64,000 bases of DNA, taken from the NCBI GenBank assembly GCA_003611955.1, contig RAZE01000008.1, positions 1-64,000 on the forward strand, in the 5' to 3' direction. The stretch comes from a bacterium 1XD8-76. GTDB taxonomy: Bacteria > Bacillota > Clostridia > Lachnospirales > Lachnospiraceae. Position numbers and translations under genes: made by a program. The notes under the pieces are model-generated. The model did no database searches. It saw only the letters and a list, made by a program, of their open reading frames with translations, and was not told the DNA's origin. Below are positions 26,887 to 35,202 of the stretch, in pieces (positions within the stretch are counted from its first letter, which is position 1; every line of letters begins with the position of its first letter).

Positions 26887-27732
26887 TCACTTGAGCCGCC
26901 GCAGAATTTCTTCCTTCGCCTCTTCTATCGTTATGGCGTCTGTTCCCACATCCCATCCGGCCTTTTTCAGGGCATGCATGATGTCCGTCACCTGGGGGAC
27001 GGAAAGTCCCATCTTCTCCAGCTCCTCCCTGTGGGCAAAAACACGTTTCGGCGTATCGTCAAAACACACACTGCCTTTATTCATCACCACCACTCTGTCC
27101 ACATACTCCGCCACATCATCCATACTGTGAGAGACCAGTATCACCGTGATATTCTGTTCCTCCCGGATGGACGCCACCAGCCCGAGGATCTCGTCTCTGC
27201 CCCTCGGGTCCAATCCCGCCGTAGGTTCATCCAGCACGAGCACCTCCGGTTTCATGGCCAGCACTCCCGCGATCGCCACCCGGCGCTTCTGACCGCCGGA
27301 GAGGTCAAAGGGCGGCTGATAGAAACAATCGTCCGGCAGCCCCACCTGCTTCAGCGCCTCATAGGCCCTGAGCTCCGTCTCTTTCCTGTCGAGTCCCAGA
27401 TTTTTAGGCCCGAAGCAGACATCCGTAAACACATCCGTCTCAAACAGCTGATGTTCCGGGTACTGGAATACCAGTCCCACCTTGCTCCGCAGTCTTCTCC
27501 TGCTGAAGTCTTTATCGTGGATGTCCTCCCCATTGTAATAGATATGGCCCGATGTCGGCGCAAGCAGCCCGTTTAAATGCTGCACCAGCGTGGACTTCCC
27601 GGATCCGGTGTGCCCGATCAGCCCGATAAACTGCCCGTCCGGTATGACCAGGTTTACATCGTTCAACGCCCTCACCAGAAGCTCTGTCCCTCTTCCATAT
27701 TCATATGTCACATGATCTAAAATAAGTGCCAT
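26887..27732 (-). CDS. ecfA2: Energy-coupling factor transporter ATP-binding protein EcfA2
   Basis: 281 residues. Walker A GHTGSGKST, signature LSGGQKRR, Walker B VLVLDEP, H-loop VSHSMDD. The ATG directly follows the stop of ecfA1, so the two ATPases are translationally coupled. EcfA1, EcfA2 and EcfT together form the shared ECF module. Confidence 0.93.
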   Translation of the reverse strand: MALILDHVTYEYGRGTELLVRALNDVNLVIPDGQFIGLIGHTGSGKSTLVQHLNGLLAPTSGHIYYNGEDIHDKDFSRRRLRSKVGLVFQYPEHQLFETDVFTDVCFGPKNLGLDRKETELRAYEALKQVGLPDDCFYQPPFDLSGGQKRRVAIAGVLAMKPEVLVLDEPTAGLDPRGRDEILGLVASIREEQNITVILVSHSMDDVAEYVDRVVVMNKGSVCFDDTPKRVFAHREELEKMGLSVPQVTDIMHALKKAGWDVGTDAITIEEAKEEILRRLK

Positions 27733-28596
27733 CTACTTTCTCCCGCTATACAGAGCTCCCAGCGCGTCCACCAGCTCCTTCACCGTCAGGATCCCCGGCG
27801 GGAGAGGCAGTCCGCTCTTTCTCAATTCATGTGACAGCAGTGTCACTTTTGGTACATCCAGCCTCAGCTCCTGCAATTTTTCCACCTGGGAAAAGATTTC
27901 CCGGGGCGTTCCCTGCATGGCGATCCTGCCGCCGTCCATCACGAACACTTTGTCCGCGTAGACGATCTCTTCCATATAATGCGTAATCAGAATTACCGTC
28001 ACTCTCTCCACATCGTTCAGAGCGCGCACCGAGCGTATCACTTCCCGGCGGCCGCCCGGATCCAGCATGGCCGTGGGCTCATCCAACACAATGCACTTCG
28101 GGTGCATCGCCAACACTCCGGCGATCGAAACTCTCTGTTTCTGGCCCCCGGACAGCTTGTTAGGCGCATACTTGCGAAACTCATACATCCCCACCGCCCT
28201 CAGGCTCTCCTCGACTCTCTCCCAGATCTCCTTCGTCGGAACGCCCATATTTTCCGGTCCGAAACCAACGTCCTCCTCCACGACCTGTCCGATGATCTGG
28301 TTGTCCGGATTCTGAAACACCATACCGGCCCTCTGCCGGATTTCCCAGAGCCTGTCCGCGTCCCCGGTGTCCATGCCGTCCACCCACACTGTCCCCTCGG
28401 TGGGCATCAAAATCGCGTTAAAATGCTTTGCCAGCGTAGATTTTCCCGAGCCGTTATGTCCCAGAACGGCAATAAAATCCCCGGGCATCACTTCGAGGTT
28501 TACATTGTCAACCGCCGTCGTGATTCCTTCCACATTGCCTTCCTCATCGCGCCTGATATAATCAAAAACAAGATTTTCCGTCTTTATAATTTCCAT
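27733..28596 (-). CDS. ecfA1: Energy-coupling factor transporter ATP-binding protein EcfA1
   Basis: 287 residues. Walker A GHNGSGKST, signature LSGGQKQR, Walker B CIVLDEP, H-loop ITHYMEE. ATG 28596 has GAGG six bases upstream; an in-frame GTG four codons earlier overlaps this and is not preferred. First gene of ecfA1-ecfA2-ecfT-truA. Its promoter shares a -35 hexamer with the divergent M15 peptidase gene. Confidence 0.93.
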   Translation of the reverse strand: MEIIKTENLVFDYIRRDEEGNVEGITTAVDNVNLEVMPGDFIAVLGHNGSGKSTLAKHFNAILMPTEGTVWVDGMDTGDADRLWEIRQRAGMVFQNPDNQIIGQVVEEDVGFGPENMGVPTKEIWERVEESLRAVGMYEFRKYAPNKLSGGQKQRVSIAGVLAMHPKCIVLDEPTAMLDPGGRREVIRSVRALNDVERVTVILITHYMEEIVYADKVFVMDGGRIAMQGTPREIFSQVEKLQELRLDVPKVTLLSHELRKSGLPLPPGILTVKELVDALGALYSGRK

Positions 28597-28615
28597 CTTC
28601 AGCCTCACTTTTCAC

Positions 28616-28644
28616 ATTATACAAGATATCATTCCTGATTACAA
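28616..28644 (-). promoter_or_regulatory. Promoter of the ecfA1 operon
   Basis: Minus strand TTGTAA (28639-28644), 17-base spacer, perfect TATAAT (28616-28621). Predicted start near 28609, leaving a 13-base leader that holds only the ribosome binding site. Its -35 overlaps that of the rightward promoter at 28638-28666. Confidence 0.75.
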
Positions 28645-28666
28645 GCCATGAAAAATGTGATATAAT
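28638..28666 (+). promoter_or_regulatory. Promoter of the M15 peptidase gene, overlapping -35 with ecfA1
   Basis: ATTACA (28638-28643), 17 bases, TGATATAAT with extended -10 (TATAAT 28661-28666). The predicted start point is about 28673, the A of the peptidase ATG, which implies a leaderless mRNA. Confidence 0.6.
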
Positions 28667-28672
28667 CGCTGT

Positions 28673-29587
28673 ATGGGTAAGAAATATTTGAATAAAAAAC
28701 AGAAGAAAATACTGTATAAAAACATGGGCGTCCTCCTTGCTCTGATCGTTTTTTGCGCCATATTTGCCAGAAGTGACCTGTTCGGCGGCGGAGAAACCCT
28801 GGAAGACCTCGCCCAAAAGCAGGTGCAGGAAACAGCGCCCCCCGCTGAGAAAAACTCTGAAATACCTGACAGGGAATCCTCACCGCCTGAGGAAAAGTCC
28901 GAACTGCCTGAGGAAAAGTCCGAACCGCTTCAGAGAGAACCCAAGCTGCCGGAAGAGGAGCCGGAGGACATTCCCGCGAAAGATCGAACCACCTACAGCG
29001 AGGGCTTCTACTATGAGCCTTTAAACGATACCGTAAAGGAACGGATCACCGGCATCTCCTACCCTGCCGACGACAGCGAAGCCGCCATTTCCTACGACAC
29101 ACTCCGCTATGTAAACGTACTCTACTATGATTTCGACGGCAACGTCCAAAACGGCGAACTGATCTGTCATAAGGCCATCGCCCAGGACCTGCTGGAAATA
29201 TTTTATGAACTTTACAATCTCCGTTACCCCATTGAGAAAATATGCCTTGTGGATGAGTATCAGGGCGACGATTCTCTCTCCATGCAGGATAACAATACCT
29301 CCTGCTTTAACTACAGAGCGCTTCCCTCCGGCCGGCTGTCCAATCACGCCTACGGACTTGCCATCGACCTCAATCCGTTTTACAATCCTTACGTCACCCG
29401 ACGGGGGGACGGCTCTGTCAACATCGCTCCCGCCGGGAGCGAGCTCTACGCCGACCGCAGTCAATCTTTCGCCTATAAGATCGACCCACAAGATCCGGCC
29501 TTTGTGCTGTTTACGCAGCACGGCTTCACTTGGGGCGGCAACTGGCGTTCCAGCAAAGATTATCAGCACTTTGAGAAAGAAATCTGA
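28673..29587 (+). CDS. Membrane-anchored M15-family D-Ala-D-Ala carboxypeptidase-like protein
   Basis: 304 residues. An N-terminal helix (about 17-34) anchors the protein. A Pro/Glu-rich linker with repeated PEEKSE units (about 45-105) spans the wall. The C-terminal M15 domain carries the zinc ligands in SNHAYGLAIDLNP and the final DYQHFE, with the partner motif WGGNW. Such enzymes trim peptidoglycan stem peptides. No ribosome binding site precedes the ATG and the -10 box ends 6 bases upstream. The XRE gene follows after 24 bases. Confidence 0.85.
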   Translation: MGKKYLNKKQKKILYKNMGVLLALIVFCAIFARSDLFGGGETLEDLAQKQVQETAPPAEKNSEIPDRESSPPEEKSELPEEKSEPLQREPKLPEEEPEDIPAKDRTTYSEGFYYEPLNDTVKERITGISYPADDSEAAISYDTLRYVNVLYYDFDGNVQNGELICHKAIAQDLLEIFYELYNLRYPIEKICLVDEYQGDDSLSMQDNNTSCFNYRALPSGRLSNHAYGLAIDLNPFYNPYVTRRGDGSVNIAPAGSELYADRSQSFAYKIDPQDPAFVLFTQHGFTWGGNWRSSKDYQHFEKEI

Positions 29588-29611
29588 CACAAATTATAAG
29601 GAGATACTGCC

Positions 29612-30007
29612 ATGAGTAAAAATAACCCCGATACCAGATTTGTCGCGGAACGGATCACAAAGCTTCGTATAGAGCACGGTATTTCCGAATACCAGCTCAG
29701 CCTTGACCTCGGTTTCAGCAAAGGCTACATACAGGCAGTCTCCTCCGGAAATATACTTCCCTCTCTCAATTCTCTCTACAAGATCTGTGATTATTTTGAA
29801 ATTACTCCCGCACAGTTCTTCTCCGGCAAAAGCAGTGATACCAGACTGTTGGAAGACCTGGCGGGAACCATCCGTGAAATGTCGCTTGAAGAGCAGTACA
29901 CGCTCTATCATTTCCTGAAAGGCGGAAAAATAGCCAGAATAAATACGCATAAGAAGAGGGTTAATCCGGCACCACAGGCACCGCCCCCTCAGGAATCGGG
30001 CAAGTGA
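29612..30007 (+). CDS. XRE family transcriptional regulator
   Basis: 131 residues. A Cro/C1-type helix-turn-helix occupies about 8-65 (RITKLRIEHGISEYQLSLDLGFSKGYIQAVSSGNILPS), and a short helical and then Pro-rich tail follows. AAGGAG lies before the ATG. It is probably co-transcribed with the M15 peptidase gene. Its 3' end overlaps the convergent M20 gene by 47 bases. Confidence 0.85.
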   Translation: MSKNNPDTRFVAERITKLRIEHGISEYQLSLDLGFSKGYIQAVSSGNILPSLNSLYKICDYFEITPAQFFSGKSSDTRLLEDLAGTIREMSLEEQYTLYHFLKGGKIARINTHKKRVNPAPQAPPPQESGK

Positions 30008-31403
30008 AACCACCCTTTGTCCTTCTCTCAAACTCCTCCCTCGCCTTTTTCAACAGGTCGGGGTTCTCAAACAGGTCCACCGCTCCCGCCGCCAGCACTC
30101 TGCCCGCCTGCAGCGCCGCCTTATGCCCGATATGCGTTCCGTCGCAGGACACGATCTGCCAGCTGTGACCGGGGCAGCCGTTTGGCCATGCCGCCACATG
30201 GATCTGCGCCGTGGGCGTTAACCAGCTCACGTCACCCACATCGGTGGAGCCCGGTTCAAAAGCTTCCCCGGTATACAGAGGCGCCAGAAACGCATTCATG
30301 GCATGGCCGCACTCTTTCTGTCTCCTCTCCACCGCCTCTCTCGCATCCGCATCGTATTTCGCCGCAACGCCGGGATAATAATTCCGTGTGTCAAACTCTG
30401 CCGCGAGCCTGTCCGCATACGCATTCTCTTCCTCCGTATATGTCGGAACCCCCAACTGCTCAAAATTATCGTACAGCACTTTCTCCAGCACATGATTACA
30501 GACCGTATCCGCACAGCCGTCGATAAATTTTCTCTCGAAAACGGTCTCCGTCATCAGCGAGGCGCCTTCCGCTATCCTGTCCACTCTCTTTTGCAGCTCT
30601 ACCGCCTCCGCCACATGATTGGAACGCACCATATAGAGCACGCTCGCCCTGGGCTGAACCACATTCGCGCTGCATCCGCCGGCATCCGTGATCGCGTAGT
30701 GGATCCTCGCTCTGTCGCTCATGTGTTCCCGCAAAAACTGGACGCCGATATTCATCAGCTCCACGGCATCCAGCGCGCTCCTGCCCTTCTCCGGAGCTCC
30801 TGCCGCATGGGACGCTGTGCCGATGAACTTATACTGTACCTGTATACAGGAGTTGGAGGAGCCCGTCGTCACCTCGTTCACATCTTCGGGATGCCAGGTG
30901 AGCGCCGCATCCAGCTCACTCCAGACACCGTCCCTCGCCATGAAGGCTTTCGCCGCGCCTCCTTCCTCCCCGGGACAGCCGTAAAGCACCACCGTGCCGG
31001 GGCGGTCTGCCTGTTCCAGATATGCTTTGAGACCGAGCGCCGCGGCCAACGCCCCAGCTCCAAGCAGATTATGTCCGCAGCCATGTCCGTTTCCGCCGCT
31101 CTTCGTCTCCTCCCTCTCGACGGCTCCCGCCCTTTGGGAAAGCCCTGAGAGCGCATCGTATTCCGCCAGAATACCGATCACGGGCCGCCCGCTGCCAAAG
31201 CTCGCCGAAAAAGCGGTCTCTATCCCGGCAATTCCTTTTTCCACCCGAAATCCTTCCCTTTCCAGCACATCACAGTACAGTCTGCAGGATCTGTATTCCT
31301 GCAGTGATAACTCCGCATATTCCCAGACCCGGTCCGCCACCTCGAAGATGATCGCCTTTTTTTCTTCTATCGCTGTCAGCGCCGCCCGCTTTTCCGACTT
31401 CAT
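29961..31403 (-). CDS. M20 family amidohydrolase (AbgB-like)
   Basis: About 480 residues. Metal-site segments are GHGCGHNLLGAG, YGCPGEEGGAAKAFM and TWHPEDVNEV, as in the p-aminobenzoyl-glutamate hydrolase/aminoacylase branch of peptidase family M20. It probably removes an acyl or aryl group from an N-acylated amino acid. It is encoded directly after the polar amino acid transporter, with its start overlapping the ATPase gene, which suggests that the imported compound is its substrate. ATG 31403 is chosen for the AAGGAG upstream. Confidence 0.85.
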   Translation of the reverse strand: MKSEKRAALTAIEEKKAIIFEVADRVWEYAELSLQEYRSCRLYCDVLEREGFRVEKGIAGIETAFSASFGSGRPVIGILAEYDALSGLSQRAGAVEREETKSGGNGHGCGHNLLGAGALAAALGLKAYLEQADRPGTVVLYGCPGEEGGAAKAFMARDGVWSELDAALTWHPEDVNEVTTGSSNSCIQVQYKFIGTASHAAGAPEKGRSALDAVELMNIGVQFLREHMSDRARIHYAITDAGGCSANVVQPRASVLYMVRSNHVAEAVELQKRVDRIAEGASLMTETVFERKFIDGCADTVCNHVLEKVLYDNFEQLGVPTYTEEENAYADRLAAEFDTRNYYPGVAAKYDADAREAVERRQKECGHAMNAFLAPLYTGEAFEPGSTDVGDVSWLTPTAQIHVAAWPNGCPGHSWQIVSCDGTHIGHKAALQAGRVLAAGAVDLFENPDLLKKAREEFERRTKGGFTCPIPEGAVPVVPD

Positions 31404-31417
31404 TTTCCTTCTCCTTC

Positions 31418-32194
31418 TCACAACACTTTCGATAAAAATTCCTGCAGTCTTGGACTCTTTGGTCTCTCAAAAATATCTTCCGGACTTCCCTGCTCCAGCA
31501 AAAGACCGTCCGCCATGAACAGCACCCTGTTGCCCACTTCCCTGGCAAAACCCATCTCGTGAGTGACCACGACCATCGTCATTCCCTCTCTGGCCAGCCC
31601 CTTCATGACATCCAGAACCTCGCCGACCATCTCCGGGTCAAGCGCCGAGGTAGGTTCGTCGAACAACATCACCTCCGGTTCCATGGCAAGGGCGCGCACG
31701 ATCGCCACACGCTGCTTCTGCCCGCCGGAAAGCTGGATCGGATAATCACCCGCACGGTCTTTCAGTCCTACCCGCTCTAAAAGCGCGAGCGCCTTCTGTT
31801 CCGCCTCCGCCTTGCCCATCTTCTTCACTTTGATCGGCGCCAACGTCATATTCTCCAGAATGGTCATGTGGGGGAACAGATTGAAGTGCTGGAAAACCAT
31901 TCCCATTTTCTGCCGAAGTCCATCCACATCCAGCTTAACAATCTTCCCGCTCTCATCCTTATACTTTTTCTTCGTGATATCCGTACCCTCAAAGTAAATA
32001 GCGCCGCCGGTGGGCTCCTCCAGAAGATTCAGGCTCCGCAGGAACGTGGACTTTCCCGAACCGGAAGGCCCGATCACCACCATCACATCCCCGAATTCAA
32101 TATCTACGGTCACACCGTCCAGCGCCCGGATGGAACCGCCGTGATAATGCTTTTTCAAATCCCTGACCCGTATCAGGCTATCTCTTGTCGCCAT
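31418..32194 (-). CDS. Polar amino acid ABC transporter ATP-binding protein
   Basis: 258 residues of the GlnQ/HisP type. Walker [10 protein letters not shown], signature LSGGQKQR, Walker B VMLFDEP, H-loop VTHEMGF. It overlaps the permease gene by 17 bases. A short insertion, [20 protein letters not shown], occurs before the Q-loop, as seen in some clostridial members. Confidence 0.92.
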   Translation of the reverse strand: MATRDSLIRVRDLKKHYHGGSIRALDGVTVDIEFGDVMVVIGPSGSGKSTFLRSLNLLEEPTGGAIYFEGTDITKKKYKDESGKIVKLDVDGLRQKMGMVFQHFNLFPHMTILENMTLAPIKVKKMGKAEAEQKALALLERVGLKDRAGDYPIQLSGGQKQRVAIVRALAMEPEVMLFDEPTSALDPEMVGEVLDVMKGLAREGMTMVVVTHEMGFAREVGNRVLFMADGLLLEQGSPEDIFERPKSPRLQEFLSKVL

Positions 32195-32963
32195 GGCTCA
32201 TTCTCCTTTCAAAGTAAGCAATCAGCTTGGATGTGGGGAAACACAGGCAGAAGTAAATTGCCGTCGCCACCAGCAGCGGCTCCAGAATCACAAAAGTCGC
32301 CCCCTTTACCGCGTTCACCGCCGACATGATATCCTGTACACCGATCGTATAGGTAATGGCAGATTCCTTGATGATCACAACGAACTCATTCGCAATGGCG
32401 GGCAGGATATTCTTAAGTGCCTGGGGCAGAATAATATGCCGAAGATTCTGTGTCTGGGATAGACCGAGAGATCTCGCCGCTTCCGTCTGTCCGCCGTCTA
32501 TGGATTGGATGCCTGCACGGATTATCTCGCAGAGATATGCGCCGGAGTTCATTCCGAGCGCCACGACGCCGGGAAAGAATCTACCGAATTTGATAAAGCC
32601 AAACAACTGGAAATTCGGCAGTTCTATAATACTGAACACACCGAAATAAATGATAAAAATCTGCACGATCACAGGTGTGGATCGCAGAATCTCCACATAG
32701 GCCGTCGCCAGAAACGCCAACGGATTAAACTTGCTGATCGCCGCCAACGCGCCGCTCTCCTTCTGATGCCCTTCCTTATCGATTCCCAGAAAACGAAAAG
32801 GCCTGAAGTTTGACATACGCATTAATGCCAAAATTAAAGCGAGACAGAAACCGATGATTACCGTAAACAATGATAACAGAATGGTAACCAGCAGTCCCTG
32901 CCTGAACAACTGCGCATAGGGCGCAATCTTCGAAAAATTGGATAGCTTGATAAATTGATCCAT
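32178..32963 (-). CDS. Polar amino acid ABC transporter permease
   Basis: 261 residues of the HisM/GlnP type, with about five membrane segments. The EAA loop, which contacts the ATPase, reads [22 protein letters not shown] soluble insertion (about 60-75, [12 protein letters not shown]) separates the first two segments. It is downstream of the binding protein gene across a 157-base spacer containing a hairpin. Confidence 0.92.
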   Translation of the reverse strand: MDQFIKLSNFSKIAPYAQLFRQGLLVTILLSLFTVIIGFCLALILALMRMSNFRPFRFLGIDKEGHQKESGALAAISKFNPLAFLATAYVEILRSTPVIVQIFIIYFGVFSIIELPNFQLFGFIKFGRFFPGVVALGMNSGAYLCEIIRAGIQSIDGGQTEAARSLGLSQTQNLRHIILPQALKNILPAIANEFVVIIKESAITYTIGVQDIMSAVNAVKGATFVILEPLLVATAIYFCLCFPTSKLIAYFERRMSHGDKR

Positions 32964-33049
32964 GAGGTATTCCTTTCCACTCTTATGTAACTGACACCCC
33001 TGATTGTAATTTACTTTATTGCGGCGCGAAGTAATACGGGAACCGACAC

Positions 33050-33078
33050 AGTCGGAAGAAGCCGCGCTTCTCCCGACT
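33050..33078 (-). terminator. Intra-operon stem-loop between binding protein and permease genes
   Basis: AGTCGG (33050-33055) pairs with CCGACT (33073-33078), continued by AGAAGC/GCTTCT. No T-run follows. Hairpins here commonly protect or partly terminate the upstream transcript, so that more binding protein than permease is made. Confidence 0.5.
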
Positions 33079-33120
33079 GCACCGCAGCGAACAGCCGCGC
33101 CCTCCGGGTGCTGCTATTCT

Positions 33121-34065
33121 TTATTCCTCTACCTGACCCTCTTCGTTCAGCAGACCCTCATACTTCTCGCCTGCCGCCAGTTCATTTGCCTCCGCAACAA
33201 ACTGATCCATGGAGCCGTCTTCAATCGCCGCTGCGATCGCCTCATTCACCGCCGTCAGGAGCGCTGTGTTTCCTTTGCTCACACCGATGGAAGAACCGGC
33301 CACGTCGTAAGGCACGTCCAGCACGATCTCCAGATCGGGATAGTTTTTCTGATAGCTCTCAGCCACAGCCGTCTCGATATATGCCGCATCCAGTTTGCCG
33401 CCCAACAGTTCGCTGATGATATCCGTCACCTTCGGAAGCGCCACGATGTCCGCGTCCGCGGAAAACTCGTTGGCAAGATCCATCTGGATGGAACCGATCT
33501 GCGCGCCCACAGAAACATCCGACTTATTGCACGCCTCAAAGCTGTTCAGGGTGTCTGCATTTGCCTTCACTGTCACAAGAGACTGTCCGCCCTCATAATA
33601 GATATCAGAAAAGTCCATAGCGTCCTCACGGGTGGGATCCGGGGAGAGGCCTGCCATACCGAGGTCAACATTCTTCATCTGCAGTTCGCTCAGTACGCCG
33701 TCAAAATCCATCGGGATCACTTCCAGTTCCAGTCCCAGATAATCCGCCACGTACTGTGCTAACGCCATATCAAACCCGGCAAGAGTAGGATTTCCGTCCT
33801 CGCCGATCGCATAGAACTCATAGGGCGCAAAGTCCGGGCTGGTCGCCACCGTCAGGACCCCCTCTGTCACTGTTTCCATCTCAGAAGACTCCGGTGCCGC
33901 TGCTTCCTCCGCCGGCGCTTCACTCTCCTGCTGCGCCGTATCTTCCGCTGTCTCCTCCGTCTCAGCCGCAGGCTCTGTGCTCTCCGGTGCCGCATTGCTG
34001 CCGCATGCCGCAAGAGCTGCTGCCACGGATACTGCCGTCAATACCGCCAACCATTTCTTTTTCAT
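33121..34065 (-). CDS. Polar amino acid ABC transporter substrate-binding lipoprotein
   Basis: 314 residues. The lipobox LAAC has its lipidated Cys at 21. An Ala/Glu/Ser-rich linker (about 25-65) leads to a family 3 solute-binding domain (LTVATSPDFAPYEFYAIGEDGNPTLAGFDMALAQYVAD, then MDFDGVLSELQMKNVDLGMAGLSPDPTREDAMDFSD). The ligand is an amino acid or a close derivative. AAGGAGG precedes the ATG. The gene heads the operon SBP-permease-ATPase-M20 hydrolase. Confidence 0.93.
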   Translation of the reverse strand: MKKKWLAVLTAVSVAAALAACGSNAAPESTEPAAETEETAEDTAQQESEAPAEEAAAPESSEMETVTEGVLTVATSPDFAPYEFYAIGEDGNPTLAGFDMALAQYVADYLGLELEVIPMDFDGVLSELQMKNVDLGMAGLSPDPTREDAMDFSDIYYEGGQSLVTVKANADTLNSFEACNKSDVSVGAQIGSIQMDLANEFSADADIVALPKVTDIISELLGGKLDAAYIETAVAESYQKNYPDLEIVLDVPYDVAGSSIGVSKGNTALLTAVNEAIAAAIEDGSMDQFVAEANELAAGEKYEGLLNEEGQVEE

Positions 34066-34082
34066 AATAATTCCTCCTTCTT

Positions 34083-34157
34083 ATTTATACATTTTTATGT
34101 ATAAATATTAGTTTTTTGTACCTTTATACATTATAGCTGTTTTTTTCAGTTTGGCAA
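34083..34157 (-). promoter_or_regulatory. Promoter and candidate operator of the amino acid transporter operon
   Basis: Minus strand TTGCCA (34152-34157), 16 bases, TATAAT (34130-34135). In the leader is a perfect inverted repeat ATTTATACAT-TTTT-ATGTATAAAT (34083-34106), and one more half-site TTTATACAT overlaps the -10 (34124-34132). The arrangement resembles ArgR-type boxes; the regulator is inferred only. Confidence 0.6.
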
Positions 34158-34274
34158 GAGGAAATTTTATTTTTTCGCCGGCTCTTTACGACATCGTATC
34201 GTTTTGCATTGTCCCCGCCGTCGGAAAAAATGCTTAGCGGATGTATTCTGTTGTTCATGGACACCGCAAATGAA

Positions 34275-34631
34275 TTATGAATCCAAAAGTTTTCCTGCCC
34301 ACTCCGCTTCCTTAAACCCTGCGAGTACCACTTGATCTTCTATGATCAGCGGACGTTTTACCAACATTCCGTTCGTTGCCAGAAGCTTTAACTGTTCCTC
34401 TTCACTCATAGAAGGCAGCTTGTCCTTCAACTGCATCTCCTTGTACAGCAGCCCGCTTGTATTGAAAAAACGCTTAAGTGGCAGTCCGCTTTTTTCATGC
34501 CACTCTTTCAGCTCATCGTAAGAGGGATTATTCTCTGCGATATGGCGTTCCGTATAAGCAATACGATGCGCATCCAACCACTTTTTAGCCTTCTGGCAGG
34601 TAGAACATTTCGGATATTGTACAAATAACAT
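34275..34631 (-). CDS. ArsC/Spx family thioredoxin-fold protein
   Basis: 118 residues, MLFVQYPKCSTCQKAKKWLD. The CSTC motif at 9-12 and the later LVKRPLII segment are characteristic of ArsC-related reductases in the YffB/Spx group. No arsR or arsB gene is near, so arsenate detoxification is not supported by context. The next gene upstream, 14 bases away, is a small membrane protein. Confidence 0.85.
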   Translation of the reverse strand: MLFVQYPKCSTCQKAKKWLDAHRIAYTERHIAENNPSYDELKEWHEKSGLPLKRFFNTSGLLYKEMQLKDKLPSMSEEEQLKLLATNGMLVKRPLIIEDQVVLAGFKEAEWAGKLLDS

Positions 34632-34645
34632 ATTTTAAAACCCTC

Positions 34646-34996
34646 CTACTTATCTCCATCCTTTTTTCGGTACATACGTTCCAGCTTCCCATGACAGACA
34701 ACCATAGCCGCTATGCCTCCCATCACCTCTATCATGCACAAATACCCCGCTGCCAACCCTCCGATAAGAATCCCGCAGCCAAAGCAGAGAAGAAACCCCA
34801 CTCCCAACGATATCCACATAAGTCCATGTTTTCGATTATACTCTTTTACATCTGTAATCTGTTCTTTTTGGGGCGGTTTTTTTCCGGACCAGAAACCAAC
34901 CGGCTCTTTACTTCTGTATTGAACAATACCTATTATAATGACAGGCGCTATACACACCAGCGCTGTCACTGATGAAATAACCGTCTCGGCTGTCAT
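34646..34996 (-). CDS. Small membrane protein of unknown function (DUF3784-like)
   Basis: 116 residues with three hydrophobic segments (about 7-24, 59-77, 80-98) and a conserved-looking loop EPVGFWSGKKPPQKEQITDVKEYNRKHGLMW. Proteins of this plan are frequent in Firmicutes but uncharacterised. GGAGGG precedes the ATG. Likely co-transcribed with the ArsC-like gene. Confidence 0.65.
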   Translation of the reverse strand: MTAETVISSVTALVCIAPVIIIGIVQYRSKEPVGFWSGKKPPQKEQITDVKEYNRKHGLMWISLGVGFLLCFGCGILIGGLAAGYLCMIEVMGGIAAMVVCHGKLERMYRKKDGDK

Positions 34997-35202
34997 ATTA
35001 TCTGTCCCTCCTTATCACACATGTTTTACATTGCTAAGTATATTATAATACGAGCGTTTTTAAAGTCAATATTTGCAAATCACCTGTCTGTGATCCGGTT
35101 TCCCTGAAATTGTTACGGGAATAAAGGAACCATAATCGCCTGTTTTTCATATCTATATAATGAATAAGCAATATTTGCTTTTTAAAGGAGAGATTACTTG
35201 TT
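34997..35202. other. Divergent intergenic region upstream of the SleC-like gene
   Basis: 206 AT-rich bases. CATATCTATATAATG at about 35149-35162 is the likely -10 region of the rightward gene. A sporulation sigma factor would be expected from the product, but the hexamers do not allow a firm choice. Confidence 0.35.

Noticed and set aside
32964..33120. T-box or amino acid riboswitch in the transporter operon
   Set aside because: No T-box AGGGTGGNACCGCG-like motif was found on either strand, and the spacer is intra-operonic.
34275..34631. Arsenate resistance operon
   Set aside because: Only the ArsC-like protein is present; ArsR, ArsB or Acr3 genes are absent and the neighbour is an unrelated small membrane protein.
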